This document shows, one piece after another, positions 21,421 to 30,160 of a stretch of 64,000 bases of DNA. A program made the position numbers and the translations under genes. The notes beneath the pieces are model-generated. The model had not been told where the DNA came from and did no database searches. It saw nothing but the letters and a program-made list of their open reading frames with translations. The stretch's first letter is position 1; each line of letters starts with the position of its first letter. Source of the DNA: Marilutibacter penaei (GTDB lineage Bacteria > Pseudomonadota > Gammaproteobacteria > Xanthomonadales > Xanthomonadaceae); NCBI RefSeq assembly GCF_014145395.1, contig NZ_JACHTE010000005.1, positions 272,064 to 336,063 of the forward strand, read 5' to 3'.

Positions 21421-23271
21421 GTGAAGTGGAAAGCCTGGCAGGCATGGCCCGCTTGGGTAATGATGGTGCCCATTACGATGCTTGTCGCGGCAGCGTTTTG
21501 GCCGGGCTTGAGTGGGCGTTTCATCTTCGATGACTACCCCACCATCGTCAGCAACCCCGGAATCCATATCGACTCGCTTTCCTGGGAAGCCATCCAGAGA
21601 GCGGCAGGCTCGTTCAGTCAGGGGTACTACGGCCGCCCACTCGCCACCATCTCCTTGGCATTGAACTATCTGGCGGATGGGACCGACCCTTGGGGGTACA
21701 AACTGACAGGACTGTGCATACATGTCCTGAATACCCTGATCGTCTGGATCCTCCTCAGGCAGTTGCTGGGTATCCGGTCCGAGGAAGGCGAGAACTGGCC
21801 GAAACAAGCGGCCGCCGTCATCGCTTTCATCTGGGCAGTACACCCCTTGCAGGTCTCTCCTGTGTTGTACGTCGTACAACGCATGGAAACGCTTTCACTG
21901 TTGTTCGTGCTGCTGGCGCTCGCTTGCTACGTCAAGGCCCGGCGCAATCAGCTTTCTGATAGACCCAGCGCTTTCTGGTTTGCTGCCTGCCTGCCTCTGA
22001 TGCTGTTGGGGCTCGCTAGCAAGGAAAGTGCCGCACTGTTGCCGGCGTACACCCTTTCACTTGAGATCGCAATCTTCCGCTTCCGTGCGAGTTCCTCTGC
22101 AAGTGAACGTCTCCTCAAGCGAACCTATGCTGTCGCGGTCTCACTCGCGTTGGGCGTCTATCTCCTCGTTGTCCTGCCTCACTACCTGACTGGCGATAGC
22201 TACGCTCTTCGAGACTTCTCTGCCTCTGAGCGCCTCATGACCCAGATGCGGGTGCTCCCCATGTACCTGGGCCAAGTCCTGTTCCCGCGCCCAGACCAGC
22301 TTACGTTTTACTACGACGACATTATTGTTTCCACGGGACTGCTATCGCCGCCGAGCACGGCTCTGGGAGCCTGCCTGCTTCTCTCGCTTGCATTCGTTGC
22401 CTTTTTCGTTCGACGCAAGGCGCCGATCGTGTCACTCGGGGTGCTCTGGTTTTTCGCGGCGCATGCAATCACGAGCAACGTGTTCCCGCTCGAGCACGCA
22501 TTTGAGCATCGCAACTATTTTGCTTTGCTGGGTGCTCTCCTTGCATTGGCCGACATCGTCCGGCGCATCCCCATGCGTGACGGGCCTGCGCTGAAGTACG
22601 TGGCCATTGGCGGCATCTGTACCTTCTTGTTCGCTTTGACGCTGGTACGTAGCGCTACGTGGGGAAACCCACTTAATCTTGCGATGGAGTTGGCCAACGC
22701 AAACCCTCGATCAGCGCGCGCCAGCGTCGACTTGGCAGAGAAGTACGAGATGCTCGCCGGCGGAGATCCAGAATCCCCGTTCTACAGTCTCGCAATGACC
22801 GAGTTCCATCGGGGAGCAGGCTTAGCGTCTGCGTCTTCCCTTCCCATCCAGGGCGCCATCATGCTTGCCGCAGGCCAAGGGCGACCCGTACCGGAGGCAT
22901 GGTGGGCCACCCTCGAAAGTAAACTTTCCACTGGCACCATCAGTCCGCAGGACCACTACGCCATGTCCGGGCTCCTCACAGCCCGTGCGCGGGGGATGGC
23001 ATTGGACGATGAGCATCTGGCAGCGGCTTACGAGGCGATGGCGAACCGGAGCCAGTTGCCCGCGGGCATGTATGCGATGTTTGCGAATCACGCGCTGACC
23101 CGGCTCGAAGATCACGACCTCGCCGCGCGCCTGTTTGCAAGTGCGGTCGAGGCGGAGAAAGACGACCGGCATTATGCAGAGCGACTCGCTTCTGCCCTCC
23201 GGGCTGACGGGCATAACCAGGAGGCCCAAGCCGTTGAGGCGAAAGCCGCGGCGCTGAGGCTGGCAGATTGA
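21421..23271 (+). CDS. Polytopic GT-C type glycosyltransferase with C-terminal helical (TPR-like) repeats; candidate pilin glycosyltransferase
   Basis: 616 residues. The N-terminal about 410 residues hold ten or so membrane segments and a first periplasmic loop with FIFDDYPTIVSNPGIH and YYGRPLATISLALNYL, the acidic signature seen in TMTC-like/GT-C glycosyltransferases that use lipid-linked sugars. The last about 200 residues are soluble and helical (SVDLAEKYEMLAG, DLAARLFASAVEAEK), like TPRs. GTG start at 21421 with AGGA 9 bases before. It lies 97 bases after pilin copy 2, the place where Pseudomonas keeps tfpO or tfpW beside pilA, so transfer of glycan to pilin is the likely job; this is inference. 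GC is clearly below the flanks. Confidence 0.75.
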   Translation: MKWKAWQAWPAWVMMVPITMLVAAAFWPGLSGRFIFDDYPTIVSNPGIHIDSLSWEAIQRAAGSFSQGYYGRPLATISLALNYLADGTDPWGYKLTGLCIHVLNTLIVWILLRQLLGIRSEEGENWPKQAAAVIAFIWAVHPLQVSPVLYVVQRMETLSLLFVLLALACYVKARRNQLSDRPSAFWFAACLPLMLLGLASKESAALLPAYTLSLEIAIFRFRASSSASERLLKRTYAVAVSLALGVYLLVVLPHYLTGDSYALRDFSASERLMTQMRVLPMYLGQVLFPRPDQLTFYYDDIIVSTGLLSPPSTALGACLLLSLAFVAFFVRRKAPIVSLGVLWFFAAHAITSNVFPLEHAFEHRNYFALLGALLALADIVRRIPMRDGPALKYVAIGGICTFLFALTLVRSATWGNPLNLAMELANANPRSARASVDLAEKYEMLAGGDPESPFYSLAMTEFHRGAGLASASSLPIQGAIMLAAGQGRPVPEAWWATLESKLSTGTISPQDHYAMSGLLTARARGMALDDEHLAAAYEAMANRSQLPAGMYAMFANHALTRLEDHDLAARLFASAVEAEKDDRHYAERLASALRADGHNQEAQAVEAKAAALRLAD

Positions 23272-23299
23272 TCCGAACCTCACTAACAGGCCAGAAGCC

Positions 23300-24463
23300 G
23301 TGATCAACTCCCCCTATATCGTGTTCGCCGCACCTGATATACACGACGAAGAGATCAACGAAGTCAGCGCATGCCTTCGTTCGGGATGGCTAGGGACCGG
23401 GCCGCGGGTGGCAAGGTTCGAAGCTGCCTTCGCGGGGTACAAGGGCGTCGACGCTTCGCAGGTCGCCGGCCTCAACTCCTGTACCGCGGCTCTGCATATC
23501 GCCATGTTGGCACTCGAACTGGAGCCCGGCAGCGAGGTCATTACCACGCCACTGACGTTCTGCGCCACCGCCAATGCCATCATCCACGCAGGTCTCGTGC
23601 CGGTGCTGGCGGACGTCGATCCCGTCACCCAGAACATCGACCCGGCGGCGATCGAAGCCGCCATAACGCCACGCACCAGCGCAATCCTGCCGGTGCACTT
23701 CGCGGGTCGCCCTTGCGAGATGGATCGCATCACGGCCATCGCGGAGCGACATGGACTTGCCCTGATTGAAGACTGCGCGCACGCCATTGAAACGGAGTAC
23801 AAGGGACGGAAGGCGGGCACGTTCGGCGATTTTGGATGCTTCAGCTTCTATGTCACCAAGAACGTCGCCACCGGCGAAGGCGGCATGGTCCTTGGACGCG
23901 ACGCATCCCGCATCGCACGAGCCAAAGTGCTTTCACTCCATGGCATGAGCAAGGATGCGTGGCATCGTTTCAGCGACTCGGGCTACAAGCATTACCAAGT
24001 CGTTGAGAGCGGCTTCAAGTACAACATGATGGACCTCCAGGCGGCGATCGGGATCCATCAGCTCGCGCGCGTCGAGGCGAGCTGGCAGCGGAGGCAAGCG
24101 ATCTGGTCCGTGTACGAGACCGCGCTGGCGCACCTCCCGGTGACCCTACCCGCGCCTGCCGCACCTGAGACGAAACACGCCCGCCACCTGTTCAATCTCC
24201 TGATTGACCCGGAAGCGAGCGGTATCACGCGTGACCGTTTCCTTGAGGCCATGCATGAAGCCGGCATCGGGACAGGTGTTCATTACCTATCGTTGGCGGA
24301 GCATCCCGTCTACCAGGAGCGATTCGGCTGGAGGCCCGAGCAATGGCCCCATGCTATGCGGCTGGGACGTACGACGGCCAGCCTCCCCTTGTCCCCCAAG
24401 TTGACGGAACACGACATAGCACGTGTTTGCAGAGCCACGGAAAATTGCTTGACTGGCGGATAG
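23300..24463 (+). CDS. DegT/DnrJ/EryC1/StrS family sugar aminotransferase
   Basis: PLP enzyme of fold type I that usually converts a nucleotide keto-sugar into an amino sugar for glycans. 387 residues. Lys187 in FYVTKNVATGEGGMV is the PLP lysine; VLADVDPVTQNIDP and LIEDCAHAIETEYKG carry the cofactor-binding Asp region typical of the family. GTG start at 23300. It lies 28 bases after the GT-C gene, so the two are probably one transcript. Exact sugar unknown; ArnB, WecE and PseC are relatives. Its 3' end converges with the ATP-grasp gene with a 13-base gap. Confidence 0.9.
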   Translation: MINSPYIVFAAPDIHDEEINEVSACLRSGWLGTGPRVARFEAAFAGYKGVDASQVAGLNSCTAALHIAMLALELEPGSEVITTPLTFCATANAIIHAGLVPVLADVDPVTQNIDPAAIEAAITPRTSAILPVHFAGRPCEMDRITAIAERHGLALIEDCAHAIETEYKGRKAGTFGDFGCFSFYVTKNVATGEGGMVLGRDASRIARAKVLSLHGMSKDAWHRFSDSGYKHYQVVESGFKYNMMDLQAAIGIHQLARVEASWQRRQAIWSVYETALAHLPVTLPAPAAPETKHARHLFNLLIDPEASGITRDRFLEAMHEAGIGTGVHYLSLAEHPVYQERFGWRPEQWPHAMRLGRTTASLPLSPKLTEHDIARVCRATENCLTGG

Positions 24464-24476
24464 TTCCACGCGCTGT

Positions 24477-25652
24477 TCAGGAGACAAACCTCGCTACGCA
24501 CCGCCTGAGCCATCGCGCCCGGACCCCGGGAAGCGAGCACGACCACACCGACACCATGGGCTTCTTTCGGACGGCGAGCGCAAGCGCCTTCAGCGTCTCT
24601 CGCCTGGGCACTCCGTCTCCTTTGAGAAGCTTCAGGAGGAACCGCTCCAGACTGATCCAGGAATGGACGGCGACATCAGTGTCCGCCCCCTGCAGCGCGC
24701 CTCCCAAGACCACTGCCCGCATGTCCGACAGCACGTCGAAGCCGGAGGCCTGCAATAGTTCGATCTGAAGCCATGGGCGCGGGTTCAGTTCGAGGAGCTT
24801 CGGGTTTCCGTCTGCATCTGCGAGAAAGGAAAGCTCAGCCACCCCGACCAGATCCAACGCGCCGACGATCGATTCGGTAGCCTCCCTGAGCACTTCGGAC
24901 CCCGGGCACGTCTCCACCCAGCACGCACTCCCTCCCTTCCCAGGGAACTTCATCCGCTCTATCACCTCCGCGTAACGATACTGTCCGCTCGCGTCGCGAA
25001 CGACACAGGCACTTCGCTCGCCTCCGCTAATGGGTTGCAGGAGAGGCTGCGCGACCCAAGTCTGGCCACGTTCGAACTCGGTTCGCAGCAGCTGTCGGAC
25101 CCGGGCGAGTTGAAGATCGTGTTCGCGAAACAGCTTCACACCGCCGGGTAGCGTGTCGCCCCATGGCTTGTGAACGGGCTTCAGCACAAACCGCGGGCCA
25201 AGAGTGTCAGCCACCCTCTCAAGATCGTCGAGACATCTAACTTCCTGCGTCACGGCAAGAAAGCGACCAAGCTCTTCGCGCTGCAGGAACTGGAATACCT
25301 CTGCCTTGTCCAGCCCGCCCTTGGACAGCGCTCTGCAACGGGAGAGCCGGAGGTCCTGCCCTCGTGCTTCCATCGCATCGACGAGAATGCCCAAAGAGTC
25401 GTCTTCCGTTGCGATAGCCAGTACACCGGAAGTGCCGAAGCGCGAACGTAGCAGGCCTTCGAGATCCTCGAGTACAGCTTCGCGCGGCCCCGCAGGCGCA
25501 AAGTGCACTTCGCACCGCGGCACTCCCGCCAGCAAGGAGCTCGAACCCAGCGCGTAGACGAAGGCATACCCGTCCAGGGACACGCATCGCTCGACGACGG
25601 CCAACGATACCGCCTCCGCACCACCGGACACGATCACGGTGGGCGTGCTCAT
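24477..25652 (-). CDS. ATP-grasp domain protein (carboxylate-amine ligase type)
   Basis: 391 residues. N-terminal Rossmann-like part (TVIVSGGAEAVSLAVVERC) and ATP-grasp core with RFVLKPVHKPWGDTLPGGVK, a central nucleotide-binding region and the metal-binding end ELSFLADADGNPKLLELNPRP. Ligases of this fold join a carboxylate to an amine through an acyl phosphate; the substrate is unknown. Last gene of a six-gene overlapping set; its ATG shares an ATGA overlap with the methyltransferase before it. Next to a sugar aminotransferase, it may acylate an amino sugar with an amino or organic acid. A longer in-frame start (25694) lies inside the upstream gene and is less likely. Confidence 0.8.
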   Translation of the reverse strand: MSTPTVIVSGGAEAVSLAVVERCVSLDGYAFVYALGSSSLLAGVPRCEVHFAPAGPREAVLEDLEGLLRSRFGTSGVLAIATEDDSLGILVDAMEARGQDLRLSRCRALSKGGLDKAEVFQFLQREELGRFLAVTQEVRCLDDLERVADTLGPRFVLKPVHKPWGDTLPGGVKLFREHDLQLARVRQLLRTEFERGQTWVAQPLLQPISGGERSACVVRDASGQYRYAEVIERMKFPGKGGSACWVETCPGSEVLREATESIVGALDLVGVAELSFLADADGNPKLLELNPRPWLQIELLQASGFDVLSDMRAVVLGGALQGADTDVAVHSWISLERFLLKLLKGDGVPRRETLKALALAVRKKPMVSVWSCSLPGVRARWLRRCVARFVS

Positions 25653-26347
25653 GAGCGTTTGGTGAAAACCCAAAGATAATTGGCGTATTGCCATGAGAAG
25701 GGTCCGGCGAACCGCTCCATCAGCCGTCGCTCCAACCTGGACAGCATGGGAAAGGCGCTTGTCGGAATGAGGCCGTAGCGGACCAGATAGATCCAGGGCC
25801 AGCGCGCGCCTCGTATCGCCCGCCTGCTCGCCAGCTCAAGTCCGCCTCGCGCGAATATCCCCGTCAAGTCTTCTTCGCGCATGTAGCGAGCGTCGCCACG
25901 CCTCAGGTTATCGATGACGACCACGTGCCCCCCCGGCTCAACATATCTGGCGACGGACTCGGCTATGCCTGCCACCCCCATCAGATGTAGCGAACGCATG
26001 ACGTTCAGCAGGAAAGCGCAGGAAACCGAGCCATGCTCCAACGGCAGGTCGGGCAACGCCCCCACGCGGAAATCAGGCGTCGGGAAAAGCGCCCGGGCGG
26101 CTTCGATGACCCGCTGGGACGGATCGATGCCTACTAGGGAGTCGAATCCCAGCTCTGCGAGGCGGGCGGTCATCCTGCCATAGCCGCACCCGACATCCAC
26201 CGCGACCCCGCCCGTCCGACCGAGCACCGACCGGATCGCATCCAACTGCAGGAGGCTGATGTACGCAGTCTTTCGACCCGCGCTGTCATGTGGGTCGAAG
26301 ATATTGATCCCGGCATCGTCGAATACCGGCACGCTCCCCTTATCCAT
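25649..26347 (-). CDS. Class I SAM-dependent methyltransferase (Ubie/Methyltransf_11 type)
   Basis: 232 residues. SAM-binding motif I is VAVDVGCGYGRM, motif II region LVGIDPSQRVIEAA, then GSVSCAFLLNVMRSLHL. The start at 26347 (MDKGSVPVF) overlaps the end of the membrane-protein gene by 8 bases; an in-frame start 46 codons earlier would lie inside that gene. Position in an overlapping glycan-type operon suggests methylation of a sugar or lipid carrier intermediate. Substrate not identifiable. Confidence 0.82.
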   Translation of the reverse strand: MDKGSVPVFDDAGINIFDPHDSAGRKTAYISLLQLDAIRSVLGRTGGVAVDVGCGYGRMTARLAELGFDSLVGIDPSQRVIEAARALFPTPDFRVGALPDLPLEHGSVSCAFLLNVMRSLHLMGVAGIAESVARYVEPGGHVVVIDNLRRGDARYMREEDLTGIFARGGLELASRRAIRGARWPWIYLVRYGLIPTSAFPMLSRLERRLMERFAGPFSWQYANYLWVFTKRS

Positions 26348-27317
26348 TCCGCACCCCTGGCAGGAACAAAACGCCCAACAAAAGGTCCCCGGCAAGCATG
26401 GCGGCGCGAACCAGAACGGCGATACCCGCGACCACCGGATCCGGAAAGCCGGTGGCAAAGGCCGCGAACGTGAGTTCCCGGACACCCAGCCCGGAGGGCG
26501 TCACCAGCGCAACGAAGCCGACGACCCAGGAGATCGAGTAGAAGGCACACAATCTCAACGCGCCTTCCGTCGATACGTCGTCGCTCGCGAGCGAGAAAGC
26601 CAACCACGCGCTGACGTACACCGCCCAGGAGGTCGCCATGTACAGGATCGCCTTCCAAAACCTTGGACTGCGCGTCGTGCGATGGAGATGGTTCACCCAC
26701 CCAGCCATCCCTTTCCGCCGCAGGCGCGCCAGCAGCAGGTACGCGGGTCCGGGGCCAAGCAACAGCAACAGCAAGGCCGATTGCACCACCATCGGACGGT
26801 CCGGGCCGACGCCCAGGATAAGGATGACGGCCACGAGCAACGACATCCAGATGGTCAGCCCCATGAACGCGAGGTTCGCCGCGACCCACTGGCCAGGCGA
26901 GGCCAGATGTGCGGCATTGGTGGCCTGATAGGCCACGCCCAGGAAGCGCCCGGGTATGTGCTTCATCAGTTGACCCGCGAAGTGGAACCCGCCCAGAGCG
27001 TAGAATCCAAGGGAGCGGCCCGAAGCGCTCTCCATGATCTCACGGAAAGCCGCGAAGGAAAGCAGCAAGCTCAAGAGCAGGAGTAAGAAGCTCCCGAGCC
27101 CGTATCCAGGCTGGATACTCCAGACGAAGCCCGCGATTCGTCCCCACGCGCCGTTCAACAGCCACGCTGCCCACAGCAGCGTCACGATGACCAGGCACAG
27201 CGAGACGATCCGCAGCCACAAGGGCCTTGGCCGTCTCGTGGGGGAGCCCCGGCGACCTCGATCCTGCCCGATCATGTCCTTGAGGCGAACCTGCGGGGTG
27301 CTTTGATCATTGCTCAT
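26340..27317 (-). CDS. Lysylphosphatidylglycerol-synthase-TM/flippase-like integral membrane protein
   Basis: 325 residues with about eight membrane helices after a charged N-terminus. It carries the family marker TPSGLGVRE near the C-terminus, as in the AglD/MprF membrane domain family (UPF0104). Related proteins are linked to lipid flipping or glycolipid handling. There is no soluble MprF synthase domain. Starts in an ATGA overlap with the GT4 gene. In this context it may flip the lipid-linked product across the inner membrane; that is inference. Confidence 0.82.
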   Translation of the reverse strand: MSNDQSTPQVRLKDMIGQDRGRRGSPTRRPRPLWLRIVSLCLVIVTLLWAAWLLNGAWGRIAGFVWSIQPGYGLGSFLLLLLSLLLSFAAFREIMESASGRSLGFYALGGFHFAGQLMKHIPGRFLGVAYQATNAAHLASPGQWVAANLAFMGLTIWMSLLVAVILILGVGPDRPMVVQSALLLLLLGPGPAYLLLARLRRKGMAGWVNHLHRTTRSPRFWKAILYMATSWAVYVSAWLAFSLASDDVSTEGALRLCAFYSISWVVGFVALVTPSGLGVRELTFAAFATGFPDPVVAGIAVLVRAAMLAGDLLLGVLFLPGVRNG

Positions 27318-28453
27318 CCGAGCAGCTTCCCAAGGAGACTGCGAGCCGCGACGTCGACGTCAAAACGCGCCGCCATACACTCCATGGCAGGCTGGAACGA
27401 GACGGGGTTCCTTCTAAGGATTCTGGAGATGGCGTCCGAGAATGCCCGCGCTGTTACGTCCACCGCCAGTTCGCCGACACCCTGGCCCACCAGCGCAGGC
27501 AAGTCGCCGACCGGCATTGCGACCACGGGGCAACGAAGCTTCATTGCATCGGAAAACACCAGGGGAATGCTCTCGATGCGGGAAGGAATGAGCAAATAGT
27601 CCGCGTCGTTGATCGACGCCTCTGCAGCCTGCTTGTCGAGGAACCCTCCTGCATGTACCGGCCTCCCCGCACCCTGAAGGTCGGAAACCCTTCGGCGCAC
27701 GGTCGCCTCCATCGGGCCACCTCCATTGATGCGAACCGACTCGATGCGATTCCAGTCCTCATCGGACAACAAGCCCAAGGCCTCAAGAAGAATGTCGACG
27801 CCCTTGTTGGCGTGCCAACGCCCCAGGAACGTCAGCACGAAAGGGGCGCCGCCGGTACGGGATGCCGGTTGGCTGAGGATCCGCCGGGTGCTGGGGAGGA
27901 AAATCACCTCGCGATCTGCCAGCTTCTGCGTTTCCTGCGCCAACCCAAGCCCGTCAGAGAAGCAGTAGCGTCCCTGCCTGAGGACGAGCCTGAGAAACCA
28001 CCGGACTACCGGCACGCGTCCCAGCGACCAGATGTCGCTTCCGAGAGTCCAGGTCGAGTACGGAACCGCGTGCTTCCCAGAGCAGCGCTTGGCCCAATAG
28101 CCGCACGGCAGGGCCCAAAGGGCCAGCACATGAGCCGTCGGACCGGAAGTCACCGCCCGCTCGGTCACCCGTGACCCGGAACGCATGACCCGGAAGGCCG
28201 CCACCAGATCCCTGAAGGACATGAAACTCAGCGTGGAAAGCGGCTTGTCCGGCGCGCGAAAGCGGAATACCTCGACACCCGGAGACCAGGTTTCGATGCA
28301 TTCTCTTTCGCCCGGAGCCACGACCTTCACGCTGACCCGCTCCCCCAGGAGCTCGGCGAGATCCGATACGAAAGAGCCCGCGGCCTCGCGCCCGTCCCCC
28401 CGGATGGGAAACGACGTGGTCACCAGGACAATTGCACCCGGACCGAGGGTCAT
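27314..28453 (-). CDS. Glycosyltransferase family 4 (GT-B)
   Basis: 379 residues. N-terminal acceptor domain begins VLVTTSFPIRGDGREAAGSFV, and the C-terminal donor-binding domain has LTFLGRWHANKGVDILLEAL and RIESIPLVFSDAMKL. The usual EX7E pair reads E...D here, a conservative change. Presumably adds a sugar to a growing lipid-linked glycan on the cytosolic side. ATG 28453 overlaps the preceding methyltransferase stop as ATGA; the longer in-frame start at 28510 is rejected for that reason. Confidence 0.87.
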   Translation of the reverse strand: MTLGPGAIVLVTTSFPIRGDGREAAGSFVSDLAELLGERVSVKVVAPGERECIETWSPGVEVFRFRAPDKPLSTLSFMSFRDLVAAFRVMRSGSRVTERAVTSGPTAHVLALWALPCGYWAKRCSGKHAVPYSTWTLGSDIWSLGRVPVVRWFLRLVLRQGRYCFSDGLGLAQETQKLADREVIFLPSTRRILSQPASRTGGAPFVLTFLGRWHANKGVDILLEALGLLSDEDWNRIESVRINGGGPMEATVRRRVSDLQGAGRPVHAGGFLDKQAAEASINDADYLLIPSRIESIPLVFSDAMKLRCPVVAMPVGDLPALVGQGVGELAVDVTARAFSDAISRILRRNPVSFQPAMECMAARFDVDVAARSLLGKLLG

Positions 28454-29169
28454 CCGCGACTCGCCAACACGGTGTAGCCACTGGTCATCGCGTCCCAGTC
28501 CGGGCAGCATTTCCCTCCGATCCAGGCAAGCAGGTTCACCACCGGCACCGCACAGACAAGGAGCGGCAACAGCAGGACGGCGGGAGACCGGCGCCTCAAC
28601 GCCTCACGCGCGACCCCTCCCAGCGACAAAGAGGCAAGAAGGCCTGCCGTCTCCAGCGCACCCAGGCCCGGCGTGGTCGCCTTGAGGATGAACCCCGCCG
28701 CCCGGAGTTCACGTTCCAGCCCATGCCGGGTGTAGCGTTGATAGTCGTGGGGTGCATCATGGATCGGGTAAAGGAAAGGCATGCTCAAAAGCAGAATGCC
28801 ACCAGGACGCAGCACGCGTGCCGCCTCAGCACATGACTCCCGAGGACATCGCAGATGCTCGAGGACCTCCAACATCACCACGGAGTCCACGCTCGCGTCG
28901 GCAATGGGCAGTCTCGAAGCATCCGCATACAGTGTCGGACGTGCCCCGTACAGTTCTCTTCCCGTCGCGGGGTAGTCCAGTCCCAAGTACGTGCAGTCGC
29001 GCGGCAAACACCGCTCTACCCAGCGATCCGCGCACCCAATGTCCAGTACGCGGCCAGGTGGCAGTGTAGCCAGCAATCCCCGGAGTTCTTCGGTACCACG
29101 GAGCAACCATTGCGGATGCAGTGGGGTCGCCTTCAGGCGCCGCACCCAACGGTTCAAGCGGGAAGCCAC
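28450..29169 (-). CDS. Class I SAM-dependent methyltransferase
   Basis: 239 residues with motif I RVLDIGCADRWVERCL, LGLDYPATGRELYG, the acidic VVMLEVLEHLRCP and LLLSMPFLYPIHDAPHDYQRYT. The last 60 residues include a hydrophobic segment (LLLPLLVCAVPVVNLLAW), so the protein may be anchored in the membrane. GTG start at 29169, one base past the GT2 stop, with GGAG inside the GT2 gene end. Probably modifies a membrane-bound intermediate of the same pathway. Confidence 0.84.
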   Translation of the reverse strand: MASRLNRWVRRLKATPLHPQWLLRGTEELRGLLATLPPGRVLDIGCADRWVERCLPRDCTYLGLDYPATGRELYGARPTLYADASRLPIADASVDSVVMLEVLEHLRCPRESCAEAARVLRPGGILLLSMPFLYPIHDAPHDYQRYTRHGLERELRAAGFILKATTPGLGALETAGLLASLSLGGVAREALRRRSPAVLLLPLLVCAVPVVNLLAWIGGKCCPDWDAMTSGYTVLASRG

Positions 29170-29170
29170 C

Positions 29171-30037
29171 TCACTCCTCGTCCCGGCGTGCCGCCAGGTA
29201 GGTCAATCCGGTGATCTGCTCGCTTACGAGCCCGATCAGGAAGATGATCACCGCAGCGCTGAACAGCAGGGCGCTCATGTTGGTGAACCGCCCCATCGTC
29301 GCAAACGTCCAGGCGTAGTAACCCGCGCCCAGCAGGAAAAACGCCGCCGCCGCAGGGGCGAACAGTTTCAAGGGTGAGTACAGCGTCGCGATCCGGAAGA
29401 TGATCAGCAGGAAACGCACCCCGTCGCGAAGCGGGCGTATGTGACTGCCGGTGCCGACCCGCTTGGCAACGGGAATGGGTACGTACGTCACTGGGTAGGC
29501 ACTGCGGAAGAACGCCATCGTGCTGGTCGTGGGGTAGCTGAAGCCGTTCGGGAGCAGGTGTAGGAACTCCCGGAAGCGATCCGCGCGCACCGCGCGGAAG
29601 CCCGACGTGAGGTCCATGACCTTGTGCCCGGTCATCCAGCTGGCGAGCGTGTTGTAGAACCGGTTCGCCAGTCCCCGGTGCAGGTTCGCCTGGCCACTGC
29701 CGTCCCGCGCGCCCACGACCAGGTCGTAGCCTGCCTCGATCTGCTCCAGCAGCAGCGGGATATGCGCCGGATCGTGCTGGCCATCGCCGTCCATGAAGAC
29801 GATGACGTCGCCCCCGGCCGCACGCGCTCCCCGCTTGATCGCCGCGCCGTTGCCCATCGAATAGGGGGATGACAGCACCCTCGCGCCCAGGCGCGTGGCC
29901 ACCTCGGCCGTATCATCGGTGGATCCGTCATCAACCACGATGACCTCCGCCCCCGGCACGGTGGCGGCCAGCCCGGGCAGGGTCCGGGCCAGGCCGGCGG
30001 ATTCGTTCTTTGCGGGCAAGACCACGGTAACGCGCAT
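29171..30037 (-). CDS. Glycosyltransferase family 2 with C-terminal membrane helices (DPM/ArnC-like)
   Basis: 288 residues. GT-A fold with VVLPAKNESAGLARTL, VIVVDDGSTDDTAEVA and the metal-binding FMDGDGQHDPAHI. Two hydrophobic segments follow at about 215-280 (APAAAAFFLLGAGYYAW, LLFSAAVIIFLIGLVS), as in enzymes that make polyprenyl-phosphate sugars (GtrB, ArnC). First gene of the overlapping set, divergent from pilB with 123 bases between start codons. AGGGGG precedes the ATG. It likely forms the lipid-linked sugar that starts or feeds the pathway. Confidence 0.9.
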   Translation of the reverse strand: MRVTVVLPAKNESAGLARTLPGLAATVPGAEVIVVDDGSTDDTAEVATRLGARVLSSPYSMGNGAAIKRGARAAGGDVIVFMDGDGQHDPAHIPLLLEQIEAGYDLVVGARDGSGQANLHRGLANRFYNTLASWMTGHKVMDLTSGFRAVRADRFREFLHLLPNGFSYPTTSTMAFFRSAYPVTYVPIPVAKRVGTGSHIRPLRDGVRFLLIIFRIATLYSPLKLFAPAAAAFFLLGAGYYAWTFATMGRFTNMSALLFSAAVIIFLIGLVSEQITGLTYLAARRDEE

Positions 30038-30160
30038 GCATCCCCCTTTCATCGAGCGAAAGAGTACCCTGAAACGGCGTTCCGGAAAGGTGCGCTGCGT
30101 CCGTTCGCCAAATGCCGGGATTGCGGTAAAGTCGTCCCGGGGAGAGTGCCTGGGGGCCAG

